Shown piece after piece: positions 49,262 through 60,383 of a DNA stretch of 64,000 nucleotides. A program made the position numbers and the translations under genes. Where the stretch lies: positions 20,708,001 through 20,772,000 of the forward strand of contig OZ316897.1 of the NCBI GenBank assembly GCA_973895155.1, in the 5' to 3' direction. Within the stretch, counting starts at the first letter, position 1, and each line of letters starts with the position of its first letter. The notes beneath the pieces are model-generated. The model saw only the letters and a list, made by a program, of their open reading frames with translations, was not told the origin of the DNA and did no database searches. Source of the stretch: Marsupella aquatica. Lineage: Eukaryota > Marchantiophyta.

Positions 49262-52110
49262 GAGTGGGGAAGGGAAAATGTGGGAGCCCGACAAATTGTG
49301 AAGGGGAGGAGAGCAAAAACATGTGAGTACCACACAAAAGATGAAAGGGGAAAAAGGAACACAAGTGTGGGAACCTCTTCCTTCTAAGGGGCCTCCCACC
49401 ATCACTACTCCTAGATTGCCTAATTTTGCCATTTTACAGGCATTGAGGTTCCTCAAGATTTTGTTGTTGATAAAGACCTTAACTCAACTTGGGAACCACA
49501 ATTTTGCATGGGACTCATTATGGGCTTCAAAATGAATCCAAACATGACCATGTTTGGAAGAGTACTAGTGCAACAACGTCTGTTTGAAGTTTCAATATTT
49601 TCTATATTTTGGTCATTCTTCCCGTTTTTCTCCTTATGTGGAGCCTCTGGCTAGCCCCCACCCATCCAAGATGCCCACACCTTGGCCTCCAAGTCCTTGG
49701 GCTGCCTTTTGACCTCCATGTAACCCCTCAATGGCTCCATTGTCATCCATCATTGCCCGACACCCCTCTCAACTCCAACCTCTGGTTGTCGCATCAATTT
49801 ATTAGAACTAACAAAAATAAAAAGTTTAAAAATCCAAGTACTTTTGCTACAGTTACTTGTCTATCTACTTATATACATAATTATATGTCATCACTAAGTT
49901 ACTATTGGGTTTGGGGCCCTGTCACAGGGTGGGGCAAGTTTTTCAAAGGGTTTATTATGCAATAAACCCATGCCTCATCTGAGCAGCGTCAAAATTTCTA
50001 TCACAGATAAATCCTACTTCCTTTTCTTATAAATAATCAAATGAAGAAAGGAACCTAACACGAGCACAAAAATGAGAAAAAAGTAAATAGAGGCCAAAAA
50101 TTGTGAGTGTTTGATAAATTGCAGTGTGAATTTTCAGCTATTTAGGCTTCATAAACTAATTGTTAGCCATGGAACTTTTTATGCTTGACCTTCCTCTTGA
50201 TGGAGAAAACTTTCAAGTGGGTGTTTCATTTTGTCTTTTGATACATGAGTCTTATTACACTAGAGAATATATTTTGTCGACAATTTGTTGTCCTCGAGTT
50301 GTCCTCACCTCTATTGACTTTCAAAGAATGGGTAGTCATAGCTACTTGGTCATAAGACGGATTAAGAAGAGGCTGTTGGTTTGAGGGCCTCTAATCAAAC
50401 AAAGTCCTCTTAGTGCTTAGCATTCTGAGCCGGATTCTAAGCTCTACCAGGGTTTCTCAATTTATAGAGGAGTAGGGCTAACCTTTAGTTCCTTCCCTTG
50501 CCTTAGTGTGGGACTCTCAGGCTTTTGGCTTTTTGGTCTTTCTGAAGTTTTTCCCATGCTTTCTTCCATTTTTGGGGTCTGGTGAAGTCCTTTCTAGCCC
50601 TTGGCCATTGGTTGTATTACGGATTGAGCACATGCGTTTGGTTCAAGGGCCCTCTAGTAAGACAAATTCCATTTGGTGACACTCATATACCTTTTGAGCT
50701 TTACCAGGTTTTCAGTTTATAGAGGAGTATAGCTTTAGTTCCGTTGGCTTGCCTTATTAGTGTGGGACTCTCAGGGTTCTGGTTTTTTGGTCTTTCTCAA
50801 GTTTTTTGCATGTTCTCATTCATGTATGGGGTCTTTTGTCTTTGGGATCTTGTCTCCCTATTTGGCTCTTTTTTCTCTCTAGTAGTGTGATACATATCAT
50901 TGGGCCAGGATCCATTATGATAATAATGTTTTGCTTACCCTTGGTTGCACATGGAAGCTCCAAAATAATTGGAACCAAACCTTGTACCTACTGGAAATAG
51001 AAAAGAACGGGAAAGAGAATGATGTGTACCAAGATGAGAAGACCAGGCAACCGTCCACAACCCGGAGCAAGGGACCCTCCACATTGCATCTACACAATGC
51101 AATATACAATCCCATTAGTTCTTTCTCATTACTGATCCCCATGGGAAGTACCCTCCAAAATCTGTGCGGTCACATCATCAATTTTTGTCACAATCAAGAA
51201 TGTATATGCTTGCAGTTGTAAACAGATAAGATTGTTCAAGTTTGACACAAGTCCAAACCTAAAAATTCAAAAGTAAATTTTAAACAACAAATAACAGGGG
51301 GAACAAATTCAGGCAATGGACAATGAGCACAACAGTCCCAAGATAAGGTTGACGCTGTCAGATTCATTTTTTATCAATGGATGGGATAATGTGCTGATGA
51401 TTAACTTTCATGGTGTGCTCTTTGTTTTTATGGTCTGTTTATTGAACATTGACCATTATGGCAGGACGCCTCCTTGGCCATTAGCTTATGGCGACATTGT
51501 TTTCCTAGCCATGAGATGGGAGTAAATGAGCCAGTGTGCACCTTTGCCATGCCCAACATTTGAGTATCCCTGCAACTGGTACACTCCTTGCGATCAAGTT
51601 GTCAGGTCAATTTGTGGACTCACCATGTCTAACTGCCTGACCATCTCACCAATGCTCGACAACACTTGTGCTCAACATCACTTGCTATCCATAATTCTCT
51701 GCAGTGCACACACACATTGGGCTATTATTAGTTGCACATATAAGAGCAAGGCTGCAAGGGTAACCCTTAGCTCTCATTCTGCACATTGATGGGCATGAGT
51801 GTCGGGGTGAGCTCCACTTTTTTTAGTCACTATTCACTGCTGGCAAGAATGAACAATAGCCGGGCACGAAGAGGGGCCTTTTTACATGGGCATGTGTGGT
51901 TTAAAACACCACTGTCCATTACAAAACCTAGATACAACAGACCTACATACACCAGGTTTCTCCATACTTAGTACCTTTTTCCTGAAATTGTGGAGCAAAG
52001 TTTCACACTAAAGGAGTGCAATATGAAAAAGGGAAAAGGCTGACACTTCTAGTTTTATCTGGCCAGTGGTGGTTACAACTTACTAGCCATGACAAAAACC
52101 TGGTTTCACT

Positions 52111-52222
52111 ATAAATAGTATCATTTCCAGAATTTGTAGAGCATTATGGGAGGAGAGAGGACAACATAAATAGTATATAATTTCCAGAATTTGTAGAGCA
52201 ATATGGGAGGAGAGAGGACAGC
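52111..52222. repeat. tandem duplication, about 56 bp, with a third copy 0.6 kb away
   Basis: ATAAATAGTAT, TTTCCAGAATTTGTAGAGCA and ATGGGAGGAGAGAGGACA occur twice in tandem. A related copy, TTTCCAGAAGTTGTAGAGCA with ATGGGACGAGAGAGG, lies at about 52792-52835. Confidence 0.85.
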
Positions 52223-52244
52223 ATAAACACTATCAGGAGGACTT

Positions 52245-52380
52245 TATAAGACGTTGGGGGCACTTGGGATTTTTTTTCACCAAAGCAAACTGGGGTGCCA
52301 TTGCACACACTAAATATAATGTAGGGGGCTAAAAGCATTTTTTGAATCCTTTTATTGCCCCCAAGGTCTTGTAAAGCCAA
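52245..52380. repeat. dispersed repeat, copy 2
   Basis: Partner of 35168-35300, in the same orientation. Minus-frame translations of both copies align over the segment ending CFGEKKSQVPP here and CFSEKKSQVSP there. Confidence 0.6.
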
Positions 52381-52894
52381 GTGCAGCCAATGGTGCCAAA
52401 TTATTTGACTAAAAGACAGATTGAGGACCCACTCCACCAGAATGTCACCTAATCTTTGGCTAAAGTCTTTGTAGATGTGAGAAGAGAATGTCTTATGAAG
52501 GACTTGTGGGTCCCTTTTTAATGCAAATGACTTAAAATAGAAATGGACCAAGCTGCCAGAAGAAGAGACCACCAAGAGAGGTGGTCTAAAATCTAGGACA
52601 AAAGAGTGCTCCACATAAGCAAACATTGGGCCCTATTGCATTCCATGTAAGATTGGTAATAGGTTGGGTTGAAAGTGCCCCCAACTTTTTGTAAAGTGAA
52701 CAGCAATAGTTTCTCTCAAATGGATGGCTCTGATCAGATTTTGGAGACAAAATTAATATGAAAACTGCCCCCCAAGGTCTTGTAAAGCCTCATTTCCAGA
52801 AGTTGTAGAGCAATATGGGACGAGAGAGGAGAGGAATCAGAGTAAAATGAAAGAGGGAGAAGGATTGGACACTTCCCCCCTTTTATATGGCTAA

Positions 52895-54034
52895 TTAGTT
52901 CGTGGACCCCCTAGTCACATTTTTTAGGCCTTGTTTGAGTAAGAATAATATATGTGATATTAGCTTTAGCTCAAGTTGTGTGAGTCTATAATGGTCCAAA
53001 ATGATCTGGTAACACACATTATTATGCTGAGATAATTTTACAAATTTTAGTGAAAATATAAGATAAATGACCTCATCCAAATGTGATTTTGCAAGTCTTC
53101 ACAATGACAAAAAAAATGAGTACTTTTAGCTTGAGTTTTGAGAGGCTAATATGGTTCATAATGCTCTGCTAAGATATATGAGATATTTTAGCTAATTTTA
53201 GAACATTAATAAACCCAAGGCTCAGTTTTTTTTTAGTTAGTTGATTTGGGCATTGGATGACACTATATTCGACCACTAAAGTGCCATGGGCACTTTGAGT
53301 TGAGAAAACTACTTTCTCAAGTTCAATTGAGAAGACTGCTTTTCTCAACAACGAACCCTAAGCTTTCTATTGTTGAGCCCTGTTAATTTGTAAAAGATTT
53401 GTCAATGTACTTTCAAATAATTGAAAATTCTAGAAATCTCTAGAATTGTGAAATCTGATTCACACTTTGGCTAGTTTCAGACTTGTGAAATTCTGATTTA
53501 TCACAAGTAGTTGTCAAACTCAGGCCTTTTCGTTACATGCAACCAAATTCTCAAGAGAATCAATAGTCAATTCGTGACAAGTCCATTTGAAACCAGATCA
53601 ATGTTTGATCAAATGAATTGTACCAATTCATTGAGTTCAAGTTCCGACCATGGCAGTTTGCTTGAATTGCAAAAGGAATGAAATATTACTCCATGTGCTA
53701 GTTATCTGTTAACAAGGAAGTTATCAAATTAGTTATTAATCATTATTTATTATATGAATTTTTTTTCAAATCTTTGAATTTATTTTTAAAATTAGATACA
53801 TAACTAAAACGGTTACATAGTGACAATTTTACCCATCTTGCTCTTTGTAGTTCTAAACTTTTATATTTCTTTTTACGGCATGGCGTCCCAAAATTTACAT
53901 GCAAATTGATGTAAACACGAATGAAAATTGTAATATTTATAAAATTGAAGAGTCTTGTTTATTATAATTGTTGTTAACATGGCAAACTAGGGTGCCAGGA
54001 ATTTTGGAAGTGACCTCTCATGGGTCCGTAACTA
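52895..54034. mobile_element. TIR element B, about 1.1 kb, next to the eIF3g promoter
   Basis: The left end reads TTAGTTCGTGGACCCCCTAG and the right end is its imperfect inverse, CATGGGTCCGTAACTAA. The last 250 bp are homologous to element A (16943-18065): AACGGTTACATAGTGACA, then TTTTACGGCATGGCGTCCCA, AAACACGAATG and AATTTTG(G/C)(A)AG. There is no transposase frame. The right end lies only about 57 bp before the TATA motif of eIF3g. Confidence 0.6.
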
Positions 54035-54090
54035 ATGTAATGGTGGTTTAAAAGGAAATGAATATAGTCGACCTATTGGAGTCCAGGGCT

Positions 54091-54096
54091 TATAAA
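54091..54096 (+). promoter_or_regulatory. TATA motif of the eIF3g gene
   Basis: TATAAACTCT lies 330 bp before the ATG. A start about 30 bp downstream would give a 5' leader of about 300 nt. This is an inference from motif and spacing only. Confidence 0.45.
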
Positions 54097-54227
54097 CTCT
54101 AGGGGTACCCGCTTCCAAAGAACTTTGTTTGGATTCTCCCTCTTCTCGCTCCCTCCCAAAACCTCCGTGAGCTCTAAGCAAGCCTTTCGTCTCCGCTGCT
54201 TGCTTACATCTAGGTTTTGCTCGAAGC

Positions 54228-54298
54228 TTTGCTCGACCTTGCTCGAGGGTTTGTATCAAAGCTTGACTGTGCTCGACTTTGCTCGAGGGTTTGTATTG
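54228..54298 (+). repeat. duplicated segment in the eIF3g 5' leader
   Basis: TTTGCTCGACCTTGCTCGAG with GGTTTGTAT at 54233-54259 recurs as GTGCTCGACTTTGCTCGAGG with GTTTGTAT about 40 bp later. The block is within the predicted leader. Confidence 0.7.
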
Positions 54299-54371
54299 AG
54301 AGTTCTATTTGGCGGTGGGAAAACGTGGATGGAGGTTGTGATACAAGAGAGCAAGAACAGGATCGAGATTC

Positions 54372-54379
54372 TAGGGTTT
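54372..54379 (+). promoter_or_regulatory. telo-box in the eIF3g leader
   Basis: TAGGGTTT is the inverse of AAACCCTA, a motif known from promoters and leaders of plant ribosomal-protein and translation genes. It lies 42 bp before the ATG. Confidence 0.55.
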
Positions 54380-54420
54380 TGCGACGATTGTTGAGTTTGG
54401 AGGAACGGTGAAGAGGCGAA

Positions 54421-55293
54421 ATGGCAGGAAGGAGGGATTTTCGGTGGGGAGATGAAGCGGATGAGGACGAGGGGATCGAGGGAGTCCTTCCCCCGACGCA
54501 GGTGATCGGGCCTGACGAGAAGGGAGTGAAAATCGTCATCGAATGGAGGAAGAAGGAGGATGGTGTGAAAGTGAAGGTGACGACCACGATCCGGGTGAAG
54601 AAACAGATGAAGAAGCTTAATCCGGCCACGATCCGGAGGCGGGGCCTGAAGAAGTTCGGTGATGCGTTGGGGCAGAACTCGTCGGAGAACCTCACGGTGG
54701 TCTCCACGGAGGAGATCTTCCTCGAGAGGACCCGCCGCGATGGGCAGAGTGGCTCCAAGCAGGAGGAGAAGGGCGCCGATCTTGCGTCGCTGGGTAATGC
54801 CTCGCTCATCGTTTGTAGGACTTGCGGAAAGAAGGGCGACCATTGGACCTCGAAGTGCCCGTTCAAGGAGCTGGCGGCCTCGAGAGGGTTCTCTTTGGGA
54901 GACAAACCACCAGCTGATGATGATATTTCGGGACTGTCAAGCGGCCCGCCGGGAGCCGGAGGGAAGGGCTCTTATGTACCTCCCAGCATGCGAGGCGGCG
55001 GGAAAGGAGATGGAGAGAGTATGCGGAAAGGACGGGATGACAACTCAATTAGGGTCACCAATTTGTCCGAGGATACCAGAGAAGAGGACTTGCAAGAGCT
55101 CTTCCGGCCGTTCGGCCCCATTTCTCGAATATATGTGGCGTTCGATCGCGACACCGGGCTGAGCCGTGGGTTCGCTTTCATCAATTTCGTCAATAGGGAC
55201 GATGCGGTGCGTGGTATCACCAAGCTCGACGGCTATGGCTACGATAATCTGATTTTGCGTGTGGAGTGGGCCACTCCCAGGTCGGACAGATAG
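54421..55293 (+). CDS. TIF3G1: translation initiation factor eIF3 subunit G, intronless
   Basis: A single 290-codon frame encodes eIF3g, an RNA-binding subunit of the eIF3 complex that acts in scanning and re-initiation in the cytosol. The N-terminal domain (about residues 1-130) includes RWGDE near the start, PPTQVIGPDEKGVKIVIEW and the basic TIRRRGLKKFGDA stretch. A CCHC zinc knuckle CRTCGKKGDHWTSKC occupies 132-146. A Gly-rich linker (SYVPPSMRGGGKG) follows. The C-terminal RRM (about 209-285) has RNP2 as IRVTNL and RNP1 as RGFAFINF. Length and domain order match plant eIF3g. The start is the first ATG of the frame, after a leader with a telo-box. No intron interrupts it, unlike the intron-rich neighbours. 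The CDS is also much richer in GC than its surroundings. Convergent with BRX1. Confidence 0.95.
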   Translation: MAGRRDFRWGDEADEDEGIEGVLPPTQVIGPDEKGVKIVIEWRKKEDGVKVKVTTTIRVKKQMKKLNPATIRRRGLKKFGDALGQNSSENLTVVSTEEIFLERTRRDGQSGSKQEEKGADLASLGNASLIVCRTCGKKGDHWTSKCPFKELAASRGFSLGDKPPADDDISGLSSGPPGAGGKGSYVPPSMRGGGKGDGESMRKGRDDNSIRVTNLSEDTREEDLQELFRPFGPISRIYVAFDRDTGLSRGFAFINFVNRDDAVRGITKLDGYGYDNLILRVEWATPRSDR

Positions 55294-57672
55294 ATAGAGA
55301 GCGGATTTGGATGCTCGTTGTGGAGCTGTCGCAGATGGAAAAATATGAGTTAGCGTTGCTCCTTTTGCTAAACCTAAATTTCCAGGGAAGAGAGGATGAA
55401 GCCCCCGGAAGGTAAGTGTGCGCAACGAGGCAATTTGGTGAGAGCCCTTTTCTGAAACCCCTGACCTAATTGCAAAACGGAGTACTAGTACTGGCGGAGG
55501 GGTAATAGTAACCCTTTTGTATTGCCGCAATTGTAAGCACATCTTCAAGGCCCGAAACGCTCCTAGCACATGATCATGTTGGTGGCAGACACGCGGAAAC
55601 CAAGGATGGCGGAGAAGTAGAATCAGAGGAGACAGAAGAGTTAGGAATGACAGAGGATAGGCTTCCCTGTTTTTTTATCAATTGCCAATTGTAAAGTTGG
55701 GGTTTCAAGTTTTGACTACAAAAGTTTCATTTACGGAATAAGCATCGTTTGTAGTACGTGCACCGTCATACTTGGTTCTGGTTGACTCCAGTGTATACTT
55801 TTTTTTGTGGTCATTTTGAGAGGGAGTTTTAGATGCTTTGCAGAATGCACCTCAAAATTGGAAGCAAGTTTGAAACATGTGCCGAGTGAGTCGATCGATA
55901 GACTCCTAAAGTCAGTCACTATGAGTGTATTCAGTCGTTCTCACGAGCCCCTGGTATTGTCTATCTCGAATGAAATCGGGCTCCCTCTCTGCGAAATTCG
56001 TAAAATAATCTGCCACGTAGCCGTTATGTATACATTCCGCACAACTAAGCTCATTCTTAACAATCACTCAATACACTGGTCTCTTCAGTTGTCACCATGG
56101 CTGCATCTCTCATTTTTGTTGCGGCAGTTGCGCTTCTTCGAGATTCAACGACAGATAATCACCTCAACTAGTAGGCACGGACCTCAGATAATATTTCAAA
56201 GACTCATAGAATTCGACTACCCAGTTGGGTAATTCTAGCATCCTTGCATTGACATATTCCCTTAACCATCCGGAGCCGTGACCAATGCTGATCATCTGCA
56301 TAATTGCGTACATCTTCTCGATCTTTGAGAAGATTGCTCGCTGGACTCTTTAACTGTGAAAGGTCGGGCTGCATTACACTATAGTAACTCATTTAACAGT
56401 TGTATCTAGAAGATAGCCTGTGTGTTGAAGCAGATCTAATTTTCTATCTTTTGACTCGAAACATTTCTTGAAATTCTGGTCTTCTCTTTCCTCATCTTCG
56501 TGCAGAGGCCATTCTTTTCAAAGAGAAGGAATACTTGGAACTTTACAATGGTGTCTTCATATGTTTGAAAGAGTAAGAGAATTTTTTTTTAGATGGAAAG
56601 AATACGTTATTCTGCAGTCAAAGGGTGGGTGAAATTTATAACTCGTCTTGCGGACAAAATCTCGCTCATATTCATTGGAAATAAAGACCGACGTTATCAA
56701 CTAACTTCTGACACTCGTTCCAATTTGGAGGTTGGAATGCGTCATTATCAGTTTTCTACGTCAAATCGTGAACACCAATCACTAGTCAGAACTAGAGCAA
56801 TTATTGCACAACCCCGGCGACGCCAATCAAAACCGATCAAATATGGCTCTCAAAGCTGTATCTGACCATGCTGAGAAGTAGTAAACTCATTTACATGCCT
56901 GGTCGAGAGCATTGGGTAAATTCAGTGACACACGAGAGGACAATAATGAACAGGATCGCATGAAGGTCTATGAACAATTTATCCAGAGGGAGTAACTCAT
57001 TCCCAACAAAATCGATGAAACGCCATACCAAATGAGTATCACAATACTCAGAACAACCTTTCAAAGAGGCAAGCGAAGAACGTAATAATATTGATGTCCG
57101 CAATTACTGATAGTACCACGGTGTGTGACCACCGGCTGATTATTTGACCGCTCCAGACAATAACGGCGGAAACAATCTGTACAGGGAGCCCAGGACAAAA
57201 AGCTAACTGTTCTCTCATGTCAATTCACTACCTGCTTCCTCTGCTTACTTAAAAGTAAGCCCTCCTCAGGATGCAGAAAATTGGAAGAAGAACCGAGTCT
57301 TCACAATCTTCATTCCGTCCCTCATCCGTTATCATCAATCCTTCACCCGATGACTCTATATCAGGCATGTGAGGCTGATAAGCTTCAAATCGAGATCAAT
57401 GTCGTGTAGAGATCTCCTTGACCTTCTATATATCGAATCAGTCCCCATTGACAGAAGTTACCACCATCTCCTTGGGGCAAACAACCTCAAATACTGGGCC
57501 GCCATTTTTCCTGCTGTTTGCCGCCATTTTTCCTGCTGTTTTCATTATTCCTGTTATAACTTAAATTTCTTCGTATGGCGGGACCGTACAGTACAGTACC
57601 GCAGTGGCAGAGACGAACGGAAGGAGAAAGTCTCCATGACTTGATGGACCCAGTCGTCCTTCGCTTTGCTGC
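55294..57672. other. intergenic between convergent eIF3g and BRX1
   Basis: Holds the 3' ends of both genes. Short frames, such as 55807-56232 (+), show no recognisable domain. A 22-bp tandem duplication sits at 57499-57541. Confidence 0.5.
57499..57541. repeat. 22-bp tandem duplication
   Basis: GCCGCCATTTTTCCTGCTGT occurs twice in a row, about 130 bp beyond the BRX1 stop codon on its 3' side. Confidence 0.85.
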
Positions 57673-60135
57673 TCACTCCTCTTCTTCGTCCCACACATTG
57701 GCTAGTTCATCAGGCTCCCGCTGATTAGCACCAACATGCTCCCGGCGCCGTTGCTTTGCCTTTACTTTCTTCACATACTTGCCGGCCTTCTTTTTCTTCT
57801 CCAGAGACCTCGCCTGCAATGCCGCAAAATCAAAGAAATTCACTTACATATTCATGGGTAGGTGCATAGATTTCAAAGCTTTTCATTTCCATGATGAACT
57901 CCTCCTTGCCAGCCCCAACGGAAAACCTTATAATGCAAATTCATTGAAAGGGAAGGAGGCCGGGCAGCGGATGAATCTTCAAAATTCGACTCAAAAGCCA
58001 TGAATATCCTGGTAAGAAAGGGGAAGCACCCTTGGTTAGACTCAGGGAGGAAAGTTGAAATTGTACCAAGTTCGGAGAGACATAGAAGGGATTCTCATAA
58101 AGCGTCTGTCCGCCGAAACTTCCACTGAAGATCTTGATCGGATTCAGACAAAACCTTGGCCCCACCTACAGACCGTTACATTTCTTGACTGTCAGTTTCA
58201 GCTCTCAAAGAGTGAGAATCCAATGGTCTACAGTATCTAACAATGTCACTGAGATCCACAGGATCATCCGTGTGGTTGACCCGACATCCATGTTTCAAAG
58301 ACGGGCCCATATGGACATAGGGATCGACCTATGAAAAAGAATATTTCCAAATCTAGGCGATCGACGGATGTACCTCAATGAGAGTCATTTTCTCCAACGA
58401 AGGCTTATCTATCTTGTTCAGGTTGTCAGTGCCATATTGAGTCGGAGCTATCTGTGTGGAAGCGACAGTAGGGAATTGCCTGTTAGTGTCACGATTTGAC
58501 GTAGAAAACTGCAGTAAGCGACATGGCAGCATGGGTGGAAAGTTTGTCCTCACCTGGTAGTTGCGGAACCAAATATGATTATCGACGACGGAAAAGGCGA
58601 ACACATGGTCAAAAAAGGGCTTCGACTTCCGGTGGTCTTTGGGAGTGCAGTAAACCTGCAGGTTATGACAAGACTATCAGCCGTCTGAAAACATGTCCCC
58701 CACTCGTTGGCTTGCATAATCTAGGGTGGGTAATGAAACCCTGTGTAAAGTTGAAGATCCTGAACTAAAAGGACCAGAAATCAAATTCACCATTACCTGC
58801 AGAAGGAGCTCTTTCAACACTTGAAGATGGGGTTGCTCATCAAAGACAGATGAGAATGTGAGAATTGGACGGGAGCCCTTGAGGTGATTTCCTGTCAGCT
58901 TGAGCTCAGCCATCGTATGCACTGCACCACAAGTACAGGACTTTCAGCAAATGTCATTTCTTCACTGGCCAGAGAATGACATCTCCAAACTACCAGGTGT
59001 ATTCAGAAATCAGAAACCTCCACTGCTCAACTGAGCAATTCTTCTCAAACATTCTTGGATTTGCAAGGGAGAGGCCATTCGGATATGAACCTGATTGCAA
59101 AGTCCTACTAAGAAATCATAAAATTCCAATGACTACAAGTAGAGGAATCTTGTCCATAAAGTATAGGACATGCAAGGGGAAAGCCATTGGGGTTTGGTCT
59201 GGATTACAAACCTCCGCTAAGTAAGAATTTGGCAGATGGACCAGAAGGGGCCTTTGAAATCCACATGTATAGATCCTTCTTTTTCCTGCACTGCGCTCAT
59301 TGAAAGCCAGAGAGGCACATGAATTTCGATTTAAACACAAAACCCTAAACCCTTATGCCACTCCCACCCACAGCAAATACACATCGCCTTAATTCGGGCT
59401 GAAAATCATCGGCTCATCTCGTACCGAAGGTCCGAGGAATGCCACATCAAAGCCCAATAAATTCGAACCGTAGATTTCAAAATTGGAAAGCCCGAAGCAC
59501 CGCCGTCACTCCAATACTCCACCACTGAAGGTCCTGCACCGAATCCACATACCTCAAAAAGAAGACAGCTCGAGCACCCTTTCAAATCGGCCAGCTCATT
59601 CAAGGTGGCTGCCTTGTTATCCTTGCATTGGACCTTGACGTCCCTCTTGCTGTGAGGTAACAACGCCGCCATATCCATCATGAGGTGCCGATACCTGCGT
59701 CAGTCTCCACACACTTCAAAATCTGCAGCAACATTCTCAATTCTTGTGCTCCGGCCCAAGTTGGAGGACGAATTCGAAGGACAACAGCAGACCAAAAACA
59801 GCTGAACACCAAAGAAGAAGAAGAAGAACAAAAACATCCAGAGGCACAAACAGAGGCCAAATGGGAAAACGATGAGTATGATGCGCGTGGGGAGTGAATT
59901 ACCGGAACGTGATACGACGGGAGCAGAGAATGAGAGTCTTCTCCTTGTTTCGAAACCTGGGAGCTTTAGCGTCGTCGGCTTGTGCATTCTTGTTCGCGTC
60001 ACCATTCTCATGACCCGCAGATGCTCCTCCTTCTCCTTCGCCACCGGACAGCAGCTTCAGAAGAGAGCGCTTGCGGGGGGGCTCCAGGGGCAGTGGGGGA
60101 GTCTCCGCCACGACCATCTTCCGCTTCTGCCCCAT
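57673..60135 (-). CDS. BRX1: ribosome biogenesis protein BRX1, complete, eight exons
   Basis: Exons (minus): 60135-59903, 59694-59553, 59290-59212, 58921-58797, 58655-58554, 58451-58374, 58165-58067, 57813-57673. All introns are GT-AG and phases agree, giving 332 residues, close to the family length. BRX1 is a nucleolar Brix-domain protein needed for 60S (27S pre-rRNA) assembly. Landmarks: basic MGQKRK start, FRNKEKTLILCSRRI at about 61-75, ATLNELADLKGCSSCLLFE, ELKLTGNHLKGSRPILTFSS, DHVFAFSVVDNHIWFRNYQ, KMTLIEVGPRFCLNPIKIF, SGSFGGQTLYENPFYVSPN, then a Lys/Arg-rich tail ending in four Glu. The N-terminal 60 residues are a low-complexity Gly/Glu/Asp extension. Intron 2 and the upstream region each carry an AAACCCTAAACCC telo-box. 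The leader has a GCTT microsatellite. Confidence 0.96.
59340..59352. promoter_or_regulatory. double telo-box in BRX1 intron 2
   Basis: AAACCCTAAACCC lies inside intron 2 (59552-59291). The same 13 bases occur upstream of the gene, so an intronic regulatory copy is plausible but unproven. Confidence 0.5.
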
Positions 60136-60146
60136 CGCGTGTGCTT

Positions 60147-60172
60147 GCTTGCTTGCTTGCTTGCTTTCACTC
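60147..60172. repeat. (GCTT)n microsatellite in the BRX1 leader
   Basis: TTGCTTGCTTGCTTGCTTGC runs immediately upstream of the BRX1 ATG and is probably within its 5' untranslated region. Confidence 0.85.
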
Positions 60173-60278
60173 CGCCCCTGCTGATTTGTGCAATGGTCTC
60201 GAGCAATATCGATTGAAATGATGAAATTAGTGCGGATTGTAGGAAAGGAAGAGAAGGAATTGACGAGAAAAGAGTCTT

Positions 60279-60291
60279 AAACCCTAAACCC
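60279..60291. promoter_or_regulatory. double telo-box in the BRX1 promoter
   Basis: AAACCCTAAACCC sits about 144 bp before the ATG. Telo-boxes are established promoter elements of plant ribosomal-protein and ribosome-biogenesis genes, so the position fits this gene. Confidence 0.7.
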
Positions 60292-60383
60292 AGGCTGCGG
60301 ATTCTTTCTCCTTCGCGAAAAGCTCAGTTCCTGAGAGTCAGCGACGACGGAAGGGTTTATACAGTTACTGTACTTCTACTGTA

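Larger units (their letters stand above)
47531..52894. other. repeat-rich stretch without a gene
   Basis: Contains pieces related to the foldback element (about 50.4-51.0 kb), a 20-bp tandem at 49222-49261, the duplication at 52111-52222 with a third copy near 52790, and the dispersed repeat at 52245-52380. Open frames are short and unrecognised. Confidence 0.45.

Noticed and set aside
30853-54420. Intact LTR retrotransposon or autonomous DNA transposon
   Set aside because: No reverse transcriptase, integrase, RNase H or transposase motif was seen in any frame, and no long direct terminal repeats were found.
54210-55569. Several long overlapping frames on both strands around eIF3g (up to 231 codons)
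   Set aside because: Shadows of the GC-rich eIF3g frame, which alone matches a known protein with intact zinc knuckle and RRM.
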